DNA of 64,000 nt from Antennarius striatus (Eukaryota > Chordata > Actinopteri > Lophiiformes > Antennariidae), in contig NC_090795.1 in the NCBI RefSeq assembly GCF_040054535.1, positions 6,795,501 to 6,859,500 on the forward strand, given 5' to 3'. The position numbers and the translations under genes are program-made. The notes below the pieces were generated by a model, which was not told where the DNA came from, searched no databases, and saw only the letters and a program-made list of their open reading frames with translations. Of the stretch, positions 1-23,015 are shown in pieces (position 1 is the first letter of the stretch; each line of letters opens with the position of its first letter).

Positions 1-3000
1 AATTCTTTAAAGATTAATTGTTTTAACTTTTATCCAGAACACTGTTCTCTGACACACACCTTTGGGACCATGTGTGGCCCAGTGACGTCCTGAAGGACGG
101 ATGAAACCAAAGATTGAACATCAACCATAACCCTTCATTACTGGTCGACCCACTACCAAAATATTAACTACTTCTCCTCCAGAGGCCTTGACCACAACCT
201 GCTGTACTTTAGCGTTGGTTAATTGTTGGAGTTAAAACAACTGTGATCAGGCAATGTGTGTTTTCTTTGACTTCAGGAGAAGTCTTGGTGCCCTCAGATA
301 GCATACAGATTTCCACATGCTCCCCCGTCTGTGACGTCTGTGCGCTTTCATGTATCTTGTGGCGTGTTTATCTCTTTCCTGTGATAAAGCCTTGACAAGA
401 AGAAGAATGGCGGTCTCTAGAGGGGAATGTTCTTCATGTGTTTCGTGACGGACATTTTAAGTAGAGTTGAGACGCTTGAGTTAACAATACAGCGTGATTC
501 AGTGATTAGTTATAATTAATTCTAGATTAAAGTGATCGCTCCAACTAAATTACTTACCTTGAATAGCTCAGTTTGCTTTAATTCGTTTCTTTAAGGTTTA
601 TTTCTACAGAAATTTCATGCAGATTTCAAGTCAAGATCCAGCATGAAGACTCCCACCTTCAGTTCATTATATATTCTATGTGAATGGTCAATTAAGAAGC
701 TTGCAATAAGGGATCACAAGATTAACTCCCAAACAGGATTCCCACTGGTTTTACACAGTTACATGCATACATTCTTTAGTACGCAAGCACACAAATCCAC
801 TGCACATGCAATCACAAGCGAAGGTTTACATATCCAACCTGCTCCAACTCTTCAGGGTGACTACTGCATTTGGACGTTCCTTTTTACATTTTCTCTTGTG
901 AAAAAGATTAAAGGCCAAACGCTGAGCCCCTGAGAATTACTATCACATTGTGGCCGTGTGATGATTATCTGGTAGACAGGTCTCAACCAAGGAGTTACGT
1001 TTGATGGTAATGAGCAAAGGAGACGTGGGAGAAAAAGATAGAGGCTTAACATCACCTCTGCTCCTATTATCATTCATCTGAGGAACGTTCTGCTCTCCTT
1101 CCTTAGCAGCGAAGAGCTGAAAGAGTTAAACTTCCTGAATTCAAATACTCCTGTGTTTCCCCATGAGTTCTAAGCTATGAATTGTGGAGAAAATTATGCC
1201 GATGAAATGATTATTTTTATCCAATCCGTAGGATGTACAGGAGCTTTCAAATTGCACTTGCAGATAAGCAGCTCTCTTTAAAAAGAGGCACATATTCAAT
1301 AATGTATAAGGGCTCGGCATGCATGAGTAATACATTCCATGCACGGTCACACCGTTCTCACTCTGAACTTTCAGGATCTGGGCTCCCCTCATTCTGTCAA
1401 TCTGTGGGGCAATTACAGCCAGCCCTCCCTGCCACCTCGGCATGAAAAGCAAATCGACGCTGTAGGAGTGGCTGAGGGGAAAAACATACGTTTGCTTCAT
1501 GAGAGGGACGTCTGTGTGCCGACTGGTGAGGTGAGAGAAAGAGCAAGAGAAGCAAAGTGACGGTTGCATAAAGGCCTGTTGATAATCCAGCCTATAGGGG
1601 TCAAAGTTCCTACAATGTGCAATTCAGTCAACCGTAGACATGTAGGGCCATAATGAGGACTAATTATACCATTTTCTCATCAATGTTTATCATTCAAAGC
1701 AGACAGCTAATACTCTGACCAAGATTAATTTATAACATTCCTCTTTCCTTGTTTGTCATTATTTGGAAAGCTTGAAGTCTCTGCTCAATCTGGTTTTTAT
1801 CACACCTTCACAAACAGGATGCAGCCATTTACCGTAATCAGCATACAGACAAACCCTTCGTCTCTCTATTTCCCTGTAGACCTTTCTGTTATCTACCCCC
1901 CATATTCTCACAGTTTTAATTTACCCCTGTTCTTATTCTTTACATTTGTGTCTCAAGAGACTGGGAATTATAATCTACTGGTTCCACACACAGACCTTAT
2001 TTTCCTTGTGTTTTTCTATCGCGCTCTCTTGTGTCAGGTTTTCTTAACCATTCGTCCTTCAACCCATTCGGCTTTACAGTCCTATGGGTGGTTTGTCATT
2101 GTGTATCAGCCGTCACGTATTGACAGCTGGGTGATGATGCTGAGTGGTTGTTACGGTGGGATAATGCCGACGTCTCTGCAGTTGCATGGTTCTCCTGCAT
2201 ACTAAATGCAGATGGAGTAGTGTGACCAAACGGCCCTACTTTGAGTGGCCTGTCCCTCACCAGAGCCGTCCCTGGAAAGATTCTAACTCTGTGTATTCAA
2301 AAACAAAGGACAGACAACATTTGATGTATTTTCCCTGCTTTAGAAAGCATGGCGGGCTGCTCAAAGGAACAGTTTGATACCTCTCCTCTTCCTCTATTAC
2401 CTACCTGACCGCTTTAGCCATCCTTTGGTAAACTGTGCCTGTATCAAGTAAATGAAGCCATTTTCCTCAGCACTAAGTGTGTTGTGTTTAATGTTCTAGT
2501 GATTATTATTTCATATTGGGGGGGAAGTAAAAGACGAGAAAGAAAAAATGAAGGCAGTTTAAAAATTGAAACGAGGAGAGGTAAGATGAGTTAAGAGATA
2601 AATGAAAGGGAAGAACAAGACAGAAAACAAGTACGGATAATAAGCCTTCATGTAACAAAGAGGCAGGACTCAGGATTTGAGGACAATGAAGGAGGATGAA
2701 AAACAAATCGGAGGAAGATGAATGAGATTCACAGTAGGGTCCTTCAACAGAATCAAAGTTCTGTTATTAAACTTTAAGATCATCTCTTTTATTCACATTC
2801 AGTAGATAAAAGATACCACCTCGACCATAAATTCTATCCTTTTGCCGTCAACGGAACATTGAGGGTCTGTCAGGAAAACAGTCTGTACCAAGATAATTCA
2901 AAAATGAATTATTTAGCATACATTAGATGTCTTCCTTCTCCAGTACACAGCGTTCAGATGAACGGCCGTTGTGAGGCTCCTGCAGATGTCGGTGATGATG

Positions 3001-5256
3001 ATGACCCCGTAATTTTAATTAGGTGTGTGAAATAAAAAACAAGACATGAGGGTCTCAAGCACAAATCTTCATTAAGATACTCGGCTGAGGGTTAAATTTA
3101 TAAAATAAGACCCCAAGGACACAATGTTGATGCCTGAATCACAGATGACTCAACACTGGGAAGTGGGCAGTCAGTAGGGCTGTACATGAAGACTCTCATT
3201 GGGGAACTTTTTATCAGTCAAATATTTTGATGTACATTTTGTTCTGTTTTTAATCGGACATCAACAGGACAGCCTGTTTAACACATCCCCATTAAGAGAA
3301 AGAGAGAAAGAGGGGGGGGCGGTGAAGGAAAACTTCCGGCGATAACTTTTTCTTGCTGCCAAAACCTCTCGATATCATTCAAGTTGTCATGTATTTGGAA
3401 TCAAGACTGGATTTTAACCGCTGATAGTTTGGGGAATACGTTTAGTCTTCTTAATAGAGAGCTGGTTGTGTTAGTGAAGACACTGTCATTTCAGGAAATG
3501 GGATAAGAACTCATTTGGATGCTAATTTCTACAGCTGTTTTTGCGCAAATCAAACATTGTAGCTTGTACATGTAAGGTGTTCATGAATGATGTAAAAATA
3601 TTTCTTTATGCCATTTTCCTTTTGAGCAGGTAATTATTTGCCTCCTAGTGTAATGTCTATTGGGTTTTTTTAGCATAAAGGTTGTTTCCAGGTAATATTT
3701 TAAGTTCTTTGTGTTCTACTGAACTTGAAATGCTCTATCAGAGGTTGATCCCCATTATTTCCCAGAGTCTTTTTAGTCCGTCACACCTTCCCTGGCTTCG
3801 GTAATCTCCTTCTCCATACCATCACCATCAGCTCTCGCTTTCCCAGCAGCGGCCCCTCAGCCCTGTGAAACTTGTTAATTAAATCTGCAGATTGAGACCC
3901 TGGGGAGCAATGTTTAATCAATGAGCACAAATACATGGTTTTCATTCCACAGAGCCTGGTTCAATTCAGAGACCTATATCAGTGCACTTGTACAATCACC
4001 AAGATGCCATTTAAGACATCACAAACCCTCCACAGCTTTCCAGCTAAATTCAGGCAGGACCATTGAAGTCAAAGAAAACCCAAGCCCTCATTGGTTGTAA
4101 GTGGGGGGTATAACTATTACTAGACCAACCGCTACGAGGTGATTAATCTGGGATGACCTAAGCCTGACTTCCACGGCCTGCCTTAAACTTACATTGTACT
4201 TAAATTGCTTCTGTGTTCTACAAAACCTCTCTTCTTGTTCCCTTTGTTCTCCCTATTTCCCCCAGGCTTTATTCTCCCAGGCTCCCCTCTCCTCTTTCTC
4301 TGTTGATCTGTCAGCTAAATCAGTCTGGCTGCTTCCACAGGAGCACCTGATGTGTTGAGGGGAAGGTTTTCCTCTAACCAGTAGCTGCCATCACATAACC
4401 AGTTCCACGGTGAACAGACCGGACGTTTACACTTAAATTAGAGCAAAACTGTGTCTAGCCATGTACAAATGTCAAATATTTATGCATGAAGTGTGGCACA
4501 ATCGTTTGTGCACTTGAACAGATAATAAGTCAGACAGAAGAGGCCTAGCCTTTCATTAGTTACAGGCAGAATTCAGTTTTTGCCCAGCTGTTCTTTTGCC
4601 CCTGCAGCTAAACTCTGCATCTGACCTCCCCATCGTCACAAATAACAACCCGACCCAGCTGGCTCAAGCATCGCCAACCACAACAATACCTAAATGCAAA
4701 GTCACTGAGAACACACGGCCCTGAATCACCACAGACACAACAGTCTCTCTTAAAATAGACAAAATAGTCCTAAAGCGCCCACAAACATGTCATCAGTGAC
4801 CTCACGAGTTTTATGCTTTCATAGGTGAACTTCAGCAGCTGTTTCATAAAATGATGTTAAATGGGTCATAGTTTTATTCTTATATTTTGTTGGGTAAGTT
4901 GGACAAGTTGTACGAAAATAAAGATGGGTTCATTTGGGCATTAGCCACCTGATCTCGGGGTTACTTACAGCTGTTTCCATGGTAACAATCACTGACCCCC
5001 CCAATGACAAGTGGCAATCAATGTCACTGGCTGTCACACAGCGGGAAAATATGGCTCAATTTGTGGCATCGGAACATGGATTGCAAGGATGAAGTGTTAT
5101 TGTTTACAGGAAACTAACTTCAGCTTCGCTTTCTCTCATAAAATCACGTGCATAAATGTTTTTTAAAACACACACTTTTAGCTTCTGTAGCCAATGAGGC
5201 TGCAATTCAGTTAAAGCTACTGCTTTGATCTACCTGTGCACTAGCTTCGATCTATG

Positions 5257-5281
5257 GTCAAAGCTAGTGCATAGCTTTGAC
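5257..5281. repeat. Small perfect inverted repeat
   Basis: Arms GTCAAAGCTA and TAGCTTTGAC are perfect 10-bp reverse complements around a 5-nt loop. Further copies of the GTCAAAGCTA or CTAGCTT-like word lie just upstream and at about 5,291, so the site is a small cluster of related words. No gene is nearby and no function can be assigned. Confidence 0.6.
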
Positions 5282-8200
5282 TTACCCTGGAAGGTCAAAG
5301 CTATCAACAGGCAGAAATAACTGGTTTCAAGTCCTATAATCTGAACTGTTATGACGTTGTTCCTTTAATCACCTCTTGACATTTGTGCACATATAGTAAA
5401 TTACATAGTGTAGCCATTCTGCATTCAAACTGTAATGAAAAGAGAAACAGGTAGTAGCCAGATGATTAGACTTGGGTATACTACAGCCTCATCTTATGCA
5501 TTTCAAATGCCTTGGGTTGTATAGCTGGATGTGCTAGAAAAGCAGATGTAAAGAAATGTTTACTTTTGTCCCACTGCTGCTTTGCCCTACTGAACATACT
5601 GTTGACATGTCTTCTGTGAATCATCCCAGGTGTTTGTGCGTAACTGAAACATGCTTATTATACACAGCGTGACGAGGTGGACCTCTGCAGATGCGTGTCT
5701 TTGCAGGGCTTCCTAACAGATTTCCATCAACAGCATTGAAACACAACTGATTGCAGATCGTGTGGAACAAAGAGAGTTAAGCTCACATTTGACTCACGTC
5801 CTTCTCGCTGATAGCACGTCTCTCTTTGTATCTTGATTCAATAAAGACACAAAGACATTGCCTTAAAAATCACAAAATGTCATTGTATTGATCACAGCTG
5901 CAGCATCGCTGTTGGAAATTTCCAAGCGCAAAATGCCGAACAAGGACAAAGAGTTCTGTAACTCATGTAGAGATGCTTATTTTTTGATTTCTGATTATAT
6001 AGAGAGACATTCAAGCCGATAAATATTTTTTCCTCCGATGAAAAGCTGTCTCCTGTTATCCTGAATTCTCACGAGATGTGTGATGTATAAAATGTAATCT
6101 GTGATGTCACAAGCAGAGGCAACTAATCACAGCCCAAACTTCATTTTTCAGAAAAGCTGTGGACAGCTTGTGTCAACGGTGGTTAATCTTTCAAAATTGA
6201 TGCGACAAACTAACAACTTGGAGCTGAGAGTTTCTTTTCATTAAAAGACCAATTATAAAAATACCGAGACAGAAATTGGTTCTAGGGAGCGAGCAAAACG
6301 GTTCTGAAGGTTTGATGCCAGCATGCAAACTTCATATCCTTGAAGAAAAACTGCTGGTAAAAATCAGTACCTGTAATTGCACTTCTTTTTCATTAAGCGA
6401 ACCTTCAAAACAAATCTTTCTCCACTGAAGATGTTTCCTGTGATTTGACATCCGTAGCCTGTTGTGAGCAGCTGCTCTTAGGTACAAGAACGAATTAGTG
6501 ATTTTACAGTGTTCATATATGAATAATGTGGCCAATTTCCTGAAGCAAAAGTCTAGATCATCGTAGCCTACTGTCTAATTTGCATTATGATTCACTGCCG
6601 TACGCAATATTTATTTTCCCGTGCCCTCAGTTCAGATTTTAGTGGGTTGCTCTCTGCTTTGTTAGTTGTGGCATTTTGCATGATCACTTTTAATACTGAC
6701 GACAGTAATGAGACAGGCTGGTTCTGAAATGCCCGTGGGAGCAATGAACAGTCTGTTCTTGATTAAAAGCTCCATTTTCACTGCTTTTCAGATTTTACAG
6801 CACGACATGACGCTTGAACATGTTTCCCTTCTCTAACTCAGTTCTTTGTCACACCAATGTCCATTATCTCGTCTTCTCTAGTGTGTGACTTCAGCCTCAA
6901 GTCTTATTAGAATACACAGTAGATTGTGGTATCCTGTGTGATCATTTAAAACGCATGCAACCGGTCTGTACGTTTGAGAAATATTCTGTCAAAATCTTTT
7001 TTTTTTTAATTATAGATCTAGTTCTGCACACCACATGTCAGCTTGACAAGGGGATATATTTTTGCAAGCAATGACACAAATTGTTAGAATCTGCTGGGAT
7101 TTTTTTTTTTTTTTTTTTACACACTAAGATTTTCAGATAGCTATCAAAGCATATTTTTCTTTTTATTGGTGTGTCACAATCGACAGATCTGTGCGTGATG
7201 GAAGCATTTCAGAATGAAAGACAAGAAGCAAAGTAGCATGAAATGACTACCAGGCACAGGACATTGTGGGTGGAGCACATAACCCCAGGCGGCTGTGTAT
7301 TTACATAGTCAGTGTCTGGAATTCTAAAAAGAAATGAAAAAGAAACACAATATTACTCCTATTATTTTTCTTCTTTTATTTTCTTGGATGTAGCCAGAGG
7401 ATATGTTTAAAGGAAGAACTTGTTTTAAAACACATCATTTACAGTGAGTCCTGGTGAGCATCGGGCTCAAAGCTTGACAAGTGCATAATTTGCCACCAAA
7501 ACCAGACGATCTCGTGAGGCTTGATGTCACTTGTTTCTTCCACTTAAGAATTCACTTTCTATACCTGTCACTTTCTCACGCTGAGGCTGTGTCAGCTGTC
7601 CTTCCTCCACCATTCCCACATGAAAATCTTTTCATTCCCAATTCAGTGGTTTATGAAAAATTGAATATCATCTGTAATATTTCAGGGAAATAAAAAGAAA
7701 TACCACTCTATATTTACATCTTTGCACCATTAAGAAATAATGCCATAAAGATGCCGTTACGTGTCGTGGAGGCATAAGAAGGAACTGATTCTTCACCTCA
7801 TCAATACATAGAGAAACCAACCCCCTCTGAGAATGTGATCACTATTTTATCACGTCTGTGAGTGTGAGTTCTTCAAGATGTTGAGTCACGCTCTAACTGA
7901 AGGAAATCTCTGGGCTGTCATTACAATCAGATTCCATTGATTTACGCCTGATTGGTGGTGACGTCACTGTTGATGTTTATCCTCCGGCTAACGTTGAAGT
8001 GTGTGAAAGTGACTGGTGCTGTGTGGTTGTTGACTTTGATGAACGCCACAATTACACAGGTGAGCGTGTGCACCTTAACTTTATGGTAATGCATCATCGT
8101 GACTTCATTCTTCTTCATCCAGCCACTCAGATGTGTGAGACAGTTTTGGAAACTATAAGTGAGGCCGTAATCCTTTTTGAATTCATAAATAATGAATCGA

Positions 8201-10649
8201 TAAACTATCCTGCATGATGGGTGACATAATTACGAATAGGTTGCTTTCACTCTTAATGTCAGTAGTTAAATTAAATGGAGACGTGATCACATTAATTTAC
8301 CATCATCACAGCCTCCATTGCAGCATGTCATTATTCTCTTTCAAACAAATATATAAGCTGTAAAATACAAAGACTATAAAGTAATAACTGGTTTGAAATT
8401 ATTCCTATAAGAAAACCTCATAAATCCTTACAGTTACAGGCCCTACATGCATCCTGCTGCTAATGAATCCTCCTCTTTAAGTATGTTTTCACGCTGCTGA
8501 CAGAGGTGTTCACGTTTTTCACCTCTCTCCCCATTCCTACCTCAATAGCCAGGATTACGCTGGATGAGGCGTTCATTGCTGATTTCCCTGCTGATGTGCA
8601 TCAGCAAAGGTCAAATCCCATGTGACCTGTTCATCTGTCTGCTGTCCTAGTAAACTGAACACCGATGACCTTTCCTTCAACTCCCCTTGACCTCTAGGGT
8701 AGAGCAACGATAAATATGAAAAGCCCGCTTCAGTGACACACAGAAACTACAGGAGCAAAAGCTCATCTGACCTTCTGTAACATTTGTTGTCCTTTTAATA
8801 AATCCTTAATTAATTTAACATTTTACAAATTACTTTTGACCAGAAAAAGAGAGGATTTATGTTCTCAGCATTTCATCTGCTTTTGGTTGTAAGATCTGCA
8901 ACACAATAATCAGAAATTGAATCAGTGCCACGGGTCATCACTCACACAAGTTATAGGTTCCCAAAATGAAAAAAATTGTTGTTTCTCTTTTGTCCCTGGG
9001 TTTATTGTTCTGCTATCGATTCTATGTCAGAGAAAACTTTTTTTTTTTACTGACTAGAATTTCCAACCATTTTTCTTTCTATGGAGGGTGTCTTTGCTGA
9101 GTCAGAGGCAAACAAAACATCCTCCTCAAATAAAGTATGGCGACCACAATTAACTTTCCCAGTCAAGAAAAATCCTCAACTCCTTTGAGCTAAGCTGGCA
9201 GCACGCCACGCTTCTTTTGTGCCCACACAGAGGAAGTGAAGGATTTGTGAGTCAAAAAGAAGAGTGGATATTATCAGTTTCTCTGGTGAAGAGGTGGATT
9301 TCTATTACTAGTGGCTTGTCTTTCTTATTTCCACCTGCAGATTTCATAAAAGTGGTTTTCTTGAAACTAGTTTACACTCAACACGTTCGAATGATACCAA
9401 ATAATAAAACACTGCTGAAACCCAAAGCCTCTGCCTAGGAGGCTCTGGGTATGATACCGTAGAGATTTATTAGAAAGATTTATTTCTCATTAATACATCA
9501 AAATTTTTATCAATAATCAAATCATCATGCAATTCCCACCTCACTGTTTGAATACGGTGATGATAATTAATCCAATTTGAGATTTCATGAAAGTATTTGA
9601 CCTCAGTGCAAACCAGTTTCTGCTGCATGATGATAAATTCAAGCAACTCTTTCACTAAAATTGAGATTTATTTTTTTTTGCTTCATGTATTATAAAAAAT
9701 ATTGTTGTCACATAGATGCATATTATCACATAGATACTACATATTATCATTGGAAAATATTTTTTCTGTCGGTCCCATAAATGAATAAGCTCTGCCATTT
9801 TCTCATAGCTGTAAAAGAAACTCAACAACTTTAGATGATAAATAATGTATTTACATTATCGTCATAGCAATAGCGCAGAAACTGATACAAACATTAACAG
9901 CCTTGGACTATGGTTACTCAGGAAACAGAAATCTATTATAGACTAAAGCTTTTTGTCAAACAGATGTAAAAACTTGCTGCTTATCATTCTTATCATTATT
10001 GACATGGACTAACAAACATGAACTACACAAACATTTGCTGTTTCAGTCCAGTAAAGTTCAGGAGCTACGATAAAGTATCTTACATTTTCCTGACTGCATT
10101 GGTTGTTCTACCTGCTTTTACCACTCACCACCAGGGCAAACGGTCTTGAGCTATGTTAACTAATAATTCTAGACATTAATGTATTATGAGCTCTCTATAT
10201 TTCAGCAGAGTACTTTAACCTACACATATGTATTATGATGCTCAGAGCCCTGTTAGAATATTCCTTTGGGGGGTGTGATGGGGAACAGATCCCTACTGCT
10301 GTGAACGCTGTCAGATGATTTAAATGAATACAGGGATCATGAGGTACATCAGCGCCCTAATAAGGAATTCCATCTCGTGCTATCAATGTAGGTTGAATAA
10401 CGGCATTTGCTTGGTGTTGGTTCATGGTTACCGTGGCAACACAGAAGAGGGTCAAAAGCTACAGAGGTGACAGAGGTGTCGTCACATTGCAAGTTTATGT
10501 ATTAGTGATGGTTTCTGATTGGCTGATGGTGGGGGAGAGGGACAGGGAGAGGGAGCCCCCCCCCCCTCCCCGCACACCCCTCATCCTAGAAGAGGAAGAC
10601 ATTCAGAACAGGTGATGCCAAGAGACAACAAACTGACACGAGTTATTTG

Positions 10650-11050
10650 TTTGTTGTCCCGTAGCTTCACTTTGTTTTTCTGTTGAAGGTGTTTCGTGTC
10701 TATTTTGTAATTTTTTTAATCCTCTTTCCCATCATTTGTGCCTCCTCCAAGTCATTTGTTGCCAATTTGTCGTTGTTTCATTTCTCTATTAAGTAAATGT
10801 TAGTTATTTATTCTGAGTCATTTGTGCCTCTGACAAGTTATTTTGTGTCTAATTTGTTTCTATTTGCAACTCTTTTGTGTTTCTTTGAAATAATTTTGTT
10901 TTTTAATCATTTTTTTTCAACCTTATCTTAATTTAAAAACTTCATAATCCTTTTCTATCCTTTTTGTAGTCTTTGTTTTTCATGTTTTGCAGCTCTTTGG
11001 ACCTGTTTCATCTCTAAACACTTTGTGAACCTTTTGTCTGTCTTTGTTAG
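10650..11050. repeat. Degenerate T/G-rich tandem repeat
   Basis: Words such as GTCATTTGT, TTTGTGCCTC, TTTGTGTCT and TTTGTTTC recur at irregular spacing of about 20-40 nt for some 400 bp. The pattern looks like a decayed minisatellite of a type seen often in fish intergenic DNA. Units are too diverged for me to fix a period by eye. Confidence 0.4.
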
Positions 11051-13503
11051 AAATGTTAACAATCACAAACCCTGGCTCCCTACGGACTCAGGTGGCCTCC
11101 GAGGTATGTCTGGTTACCCTGTTAAATAATCGATCCATGGCTGTGGCTCATGGCAGCTTGTCAAATCAATGATATAAATCTTTCAAGACATCACATACGC
11201 TTGCCTCTCAACGTGACAAATACTGATGCTTTCACAATCCTGTAAAGTGTCTGGATTCTCTGCACTGACAACACAATCCCTCAATGATAAAACCCTTCTG
11301 TGGCCGTCATTTCCTCCGTGATAACACCCACTTCACCTCGCCCCTCTGGCTTTATAAGACTTTGTGTTGTTTTGGGAGAACAGCTGACTTCATTGCTTTT
11401 CATGCTGCGCTGCAGCGACAGCAGATAACAATCTGGCTGCTGTGGGAAGTGTGAAATAAAGTGAGGCAAGGCTCACAATGCATACTCGTACAGCAGAATG
11501 GAGAAATAGATACGAAGCCCAATCTGAAAACTGCTCTCCATCTATATAATAGGTTGAAACAAATGAGAGCCACCTGCTGACTATGTCAGAGTCCTTTCAG
11601 GTGGAAAGACGAAGCCTACAGAGAGGGGACTTAACCATCAGCTGTACTGCTGCACCTCCGCGCCACCCTACGGAGAATCAGACAAGAGCTAATAGACTTT
11701 TTAAATGGAATTTTGGAAATACCTGCCAATGTGATTATACGAGCTTTGCTTTCAGTTTATCCACCAATAAAAGTTTTTCATGGAACTAAATCCTCCCCCA
11801 CAATAAAGATGCAAACTGGACATAATATTGAGAAAAAAATCTGCATTTAATACTTGTAAATGTCCAAATTAAGAAGAATGTTCCACCACAGTGCAAGAAA
11901 TGCCTCTGTAATTGGTTTCCTTCAGGCAGCGCCGGTTTAAATGTGAATGGGCTGATCCATCAGTGTGATAAATCCACACAATCATCACCAGACACTGTAG
12001 TTCGGCTCTATGGTGCTTTTTAAACATCTTCTACGTTACTTATTTTGGGCCACAGGCTTTTCAATCAGAATAGCTTGTTGCTGATTTTTTTCTGCTTTGT
12101 TCTAAAAAAAACAACTGATTTCTATTTTAGGATCTGGTGAAAACCAAAAACAGATGCAACTAGAGAGTGACTATTGATCTTAAAATCAACTGGTGACCTG
12201 AAACATCATTGCAAATGTCAGAGAGAGAGAGATTATCAATGTTGTGCAGAGACCAGGGTCATGGATGGATGGATGAGTGTTTCTGCGTACTTTGTCCTTG
12301 TCATGTTTAGTAATGTGTGTGTGAACAGTCGACCCTTCAGGTGTATCCTGCCTGTTCTTTAACATATCGTTCACATCCTCTCAATCTATTTGATCTTATT
12401 CCAGCCACTCGATGTACACCGGGGGTGTATTAAAGCTTCTTCCTGCCATCTGCTTACCTTTATCGCTATTCTATTTCCCGATGCTATATCTCATCATTGT
12501 GTTTCCTTTTATCTTACACTTGAAGGTCATCGGCTTGATAAATATTTCAACGTGAATAATGGCTGGACTGCAGTCGTCCAGAGCAGTTTGAGGTGAGCCT
12601 AACTGTTGCAATAACAAAACTGAAGTGTTTTTTTAAACAGTGATATTTACAGACTGTGCACTTATTCTAATTTTGATGAATAAACATCAATTCAAAGAAG
12701 AAATATTAGCTACTGAATTCCTGCATATAAAATAACAGTGATATTGCATGGAAAACGGCGCACTGCGTGAATTACATTTTCTATTTTCACTACCTAATCC
12801 AAGGGGGGGTAAAAGCCACAGGCTAGAGGTCAGTGCCCGATTTAAAACTTGTCTGTGATGCTCTTTTTATTTATGACCAACACTCACTTATTGGTATCAG
12901 CAAATCCTCAAACCTACGTCTTTATAATGCTCAACATAATTAAAGCATGTCACCAGAAAAGATAGATATTCCCACTGCTTTTCCATAAATCTGTCACCCT
13001 CTCCTCTCCTGGTCTTGTGTCCCCCACAGACACTGCCACGGTCTGAGTCAATTATATCCCCATCCCCTTCAAACAGCCAGCATGAGGAGGAAGTAGAGAC
13101 CTATATCTTTATCTGATCTTTATCCGCCTCAGCAGCCGGAATGGTGGAGCTGTCAGCTCAAACTCTCAGTTAAACCCAAGGAGAACCTGCAGGCAACCTT
13201 CACCACGTCTACTCGTTCATTCACAATCCCATCATACATGCTGGTTTAGTGAGAACATGTGAATGCTGAACTCAATGCACATGTGAGAAGCTCAATTTAT
13301 TGAATTATGCATGGAAACAACATTACTAAATGACAAATGTGTGCTGACGACAGACCAGTTAAAGTATAAAATGATAATAAGAAAAAAGCCTCAAGGAAAC
13401 CTTACTATAGATGTAAGTATTTTAATATATTACAGGAGAAAATTTAATGTTTTCATTTGTTTCCTTCCTCTAAGTGGTCACTGAAGTTCTCCCTCCAGTC
13501 TAT

Positions 13504-13509
13504 TTTATT
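13504..13509 (-). other. Candidate QTRT2 polyadenylation signal
   Basis: An AATAAA hexamer on the minus strand lies about 490 bp past the QTRT2 stop codon. It is the nearest clear canonical signal and would give a 3' UTR of about 500 nt. Other AT-rich hexamers further left cannot be excluded. Confidence 0.4.
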
Positions 13510-13995
13510 ATGTCAATGGGTCCGGTAGATATTAGTCATCGGCTGACTGCAGACTGCAGTGGGACTCACACAAGGATTCAGTCTTCGATAGTTCACCACA
13601 ATCCATCCTCACATTTCTTTCTTTACCCAGATTCCTCCTGACCTCCTGTCAAGTTCCTTCTCCTCTTAAGCCACCAAAGCCCTTTGTGTCGACTTGCTAG
13701 CAGCTCTGATCAATATGGGTCCTTAAAAGAACGGTCCTGGTGTGAAACCAGGACACAAACATCAGACAGTTTTCTTTATCTGCTCTGTTGTCGCCGCCCT
13801 CCCCTCTCGAATACATAACTTTTGTAATATACAATATGGAGTGATTCAATCTCCAGGTCTCTGCATCATCACAGCATCAGTTTGACTGGAAACTGGAAAA
13901 AGCTAGATCTGCTCTGCTTTAATTACTTGAGACTTCCAGTGATACTTTAGAGAGACAAGAGACATCAATCCCTCTGCTATCTCTTCCGATCGGTC

Positions 13996-23015
<9,020 letters not shown>

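Larger units (their letters stand above)
1..13995. other. Gene-free left flank
   Basis: I read both strands of this 14-kb stretch and recognised no coding exon. Open frames such as 1141-1569 (minus) and 1753-2205 (plus) have no family resemblance, no domain and no convincing flanking splice sites. The sequence is AT-rich and holds homopolymer runs (a long T run near 7,101-7,119), a C run near 10,558-10,566, a small hairpin at 5,257-5,281 and a T/G-rich degenerate repeat at about 10,650-11,050. The 3' UTR of QTRT2 probably enters it from the right; a minus-strand AATAAA lies at 13,504-13,509. In human the neighbour on this side is DRD3, so the flank may be intergenic DNA or part of a DRD3-like locus; that is inference only. 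Confidence 0.6.

Noticed and set aside
1141-2205. Open frames of 142 (minus) and 150 (plus) codons in the left flank
   Set aside because: No domain, no family resemblance and no splice context; lengths are within chance for this stretch.
1-13995. Search for DRD3, the human neighbour of QTRT2
   Set aside because: No receptor-like exon, in particular no last membrane spans or FRKAF-like tail, could be found on the plus strand.
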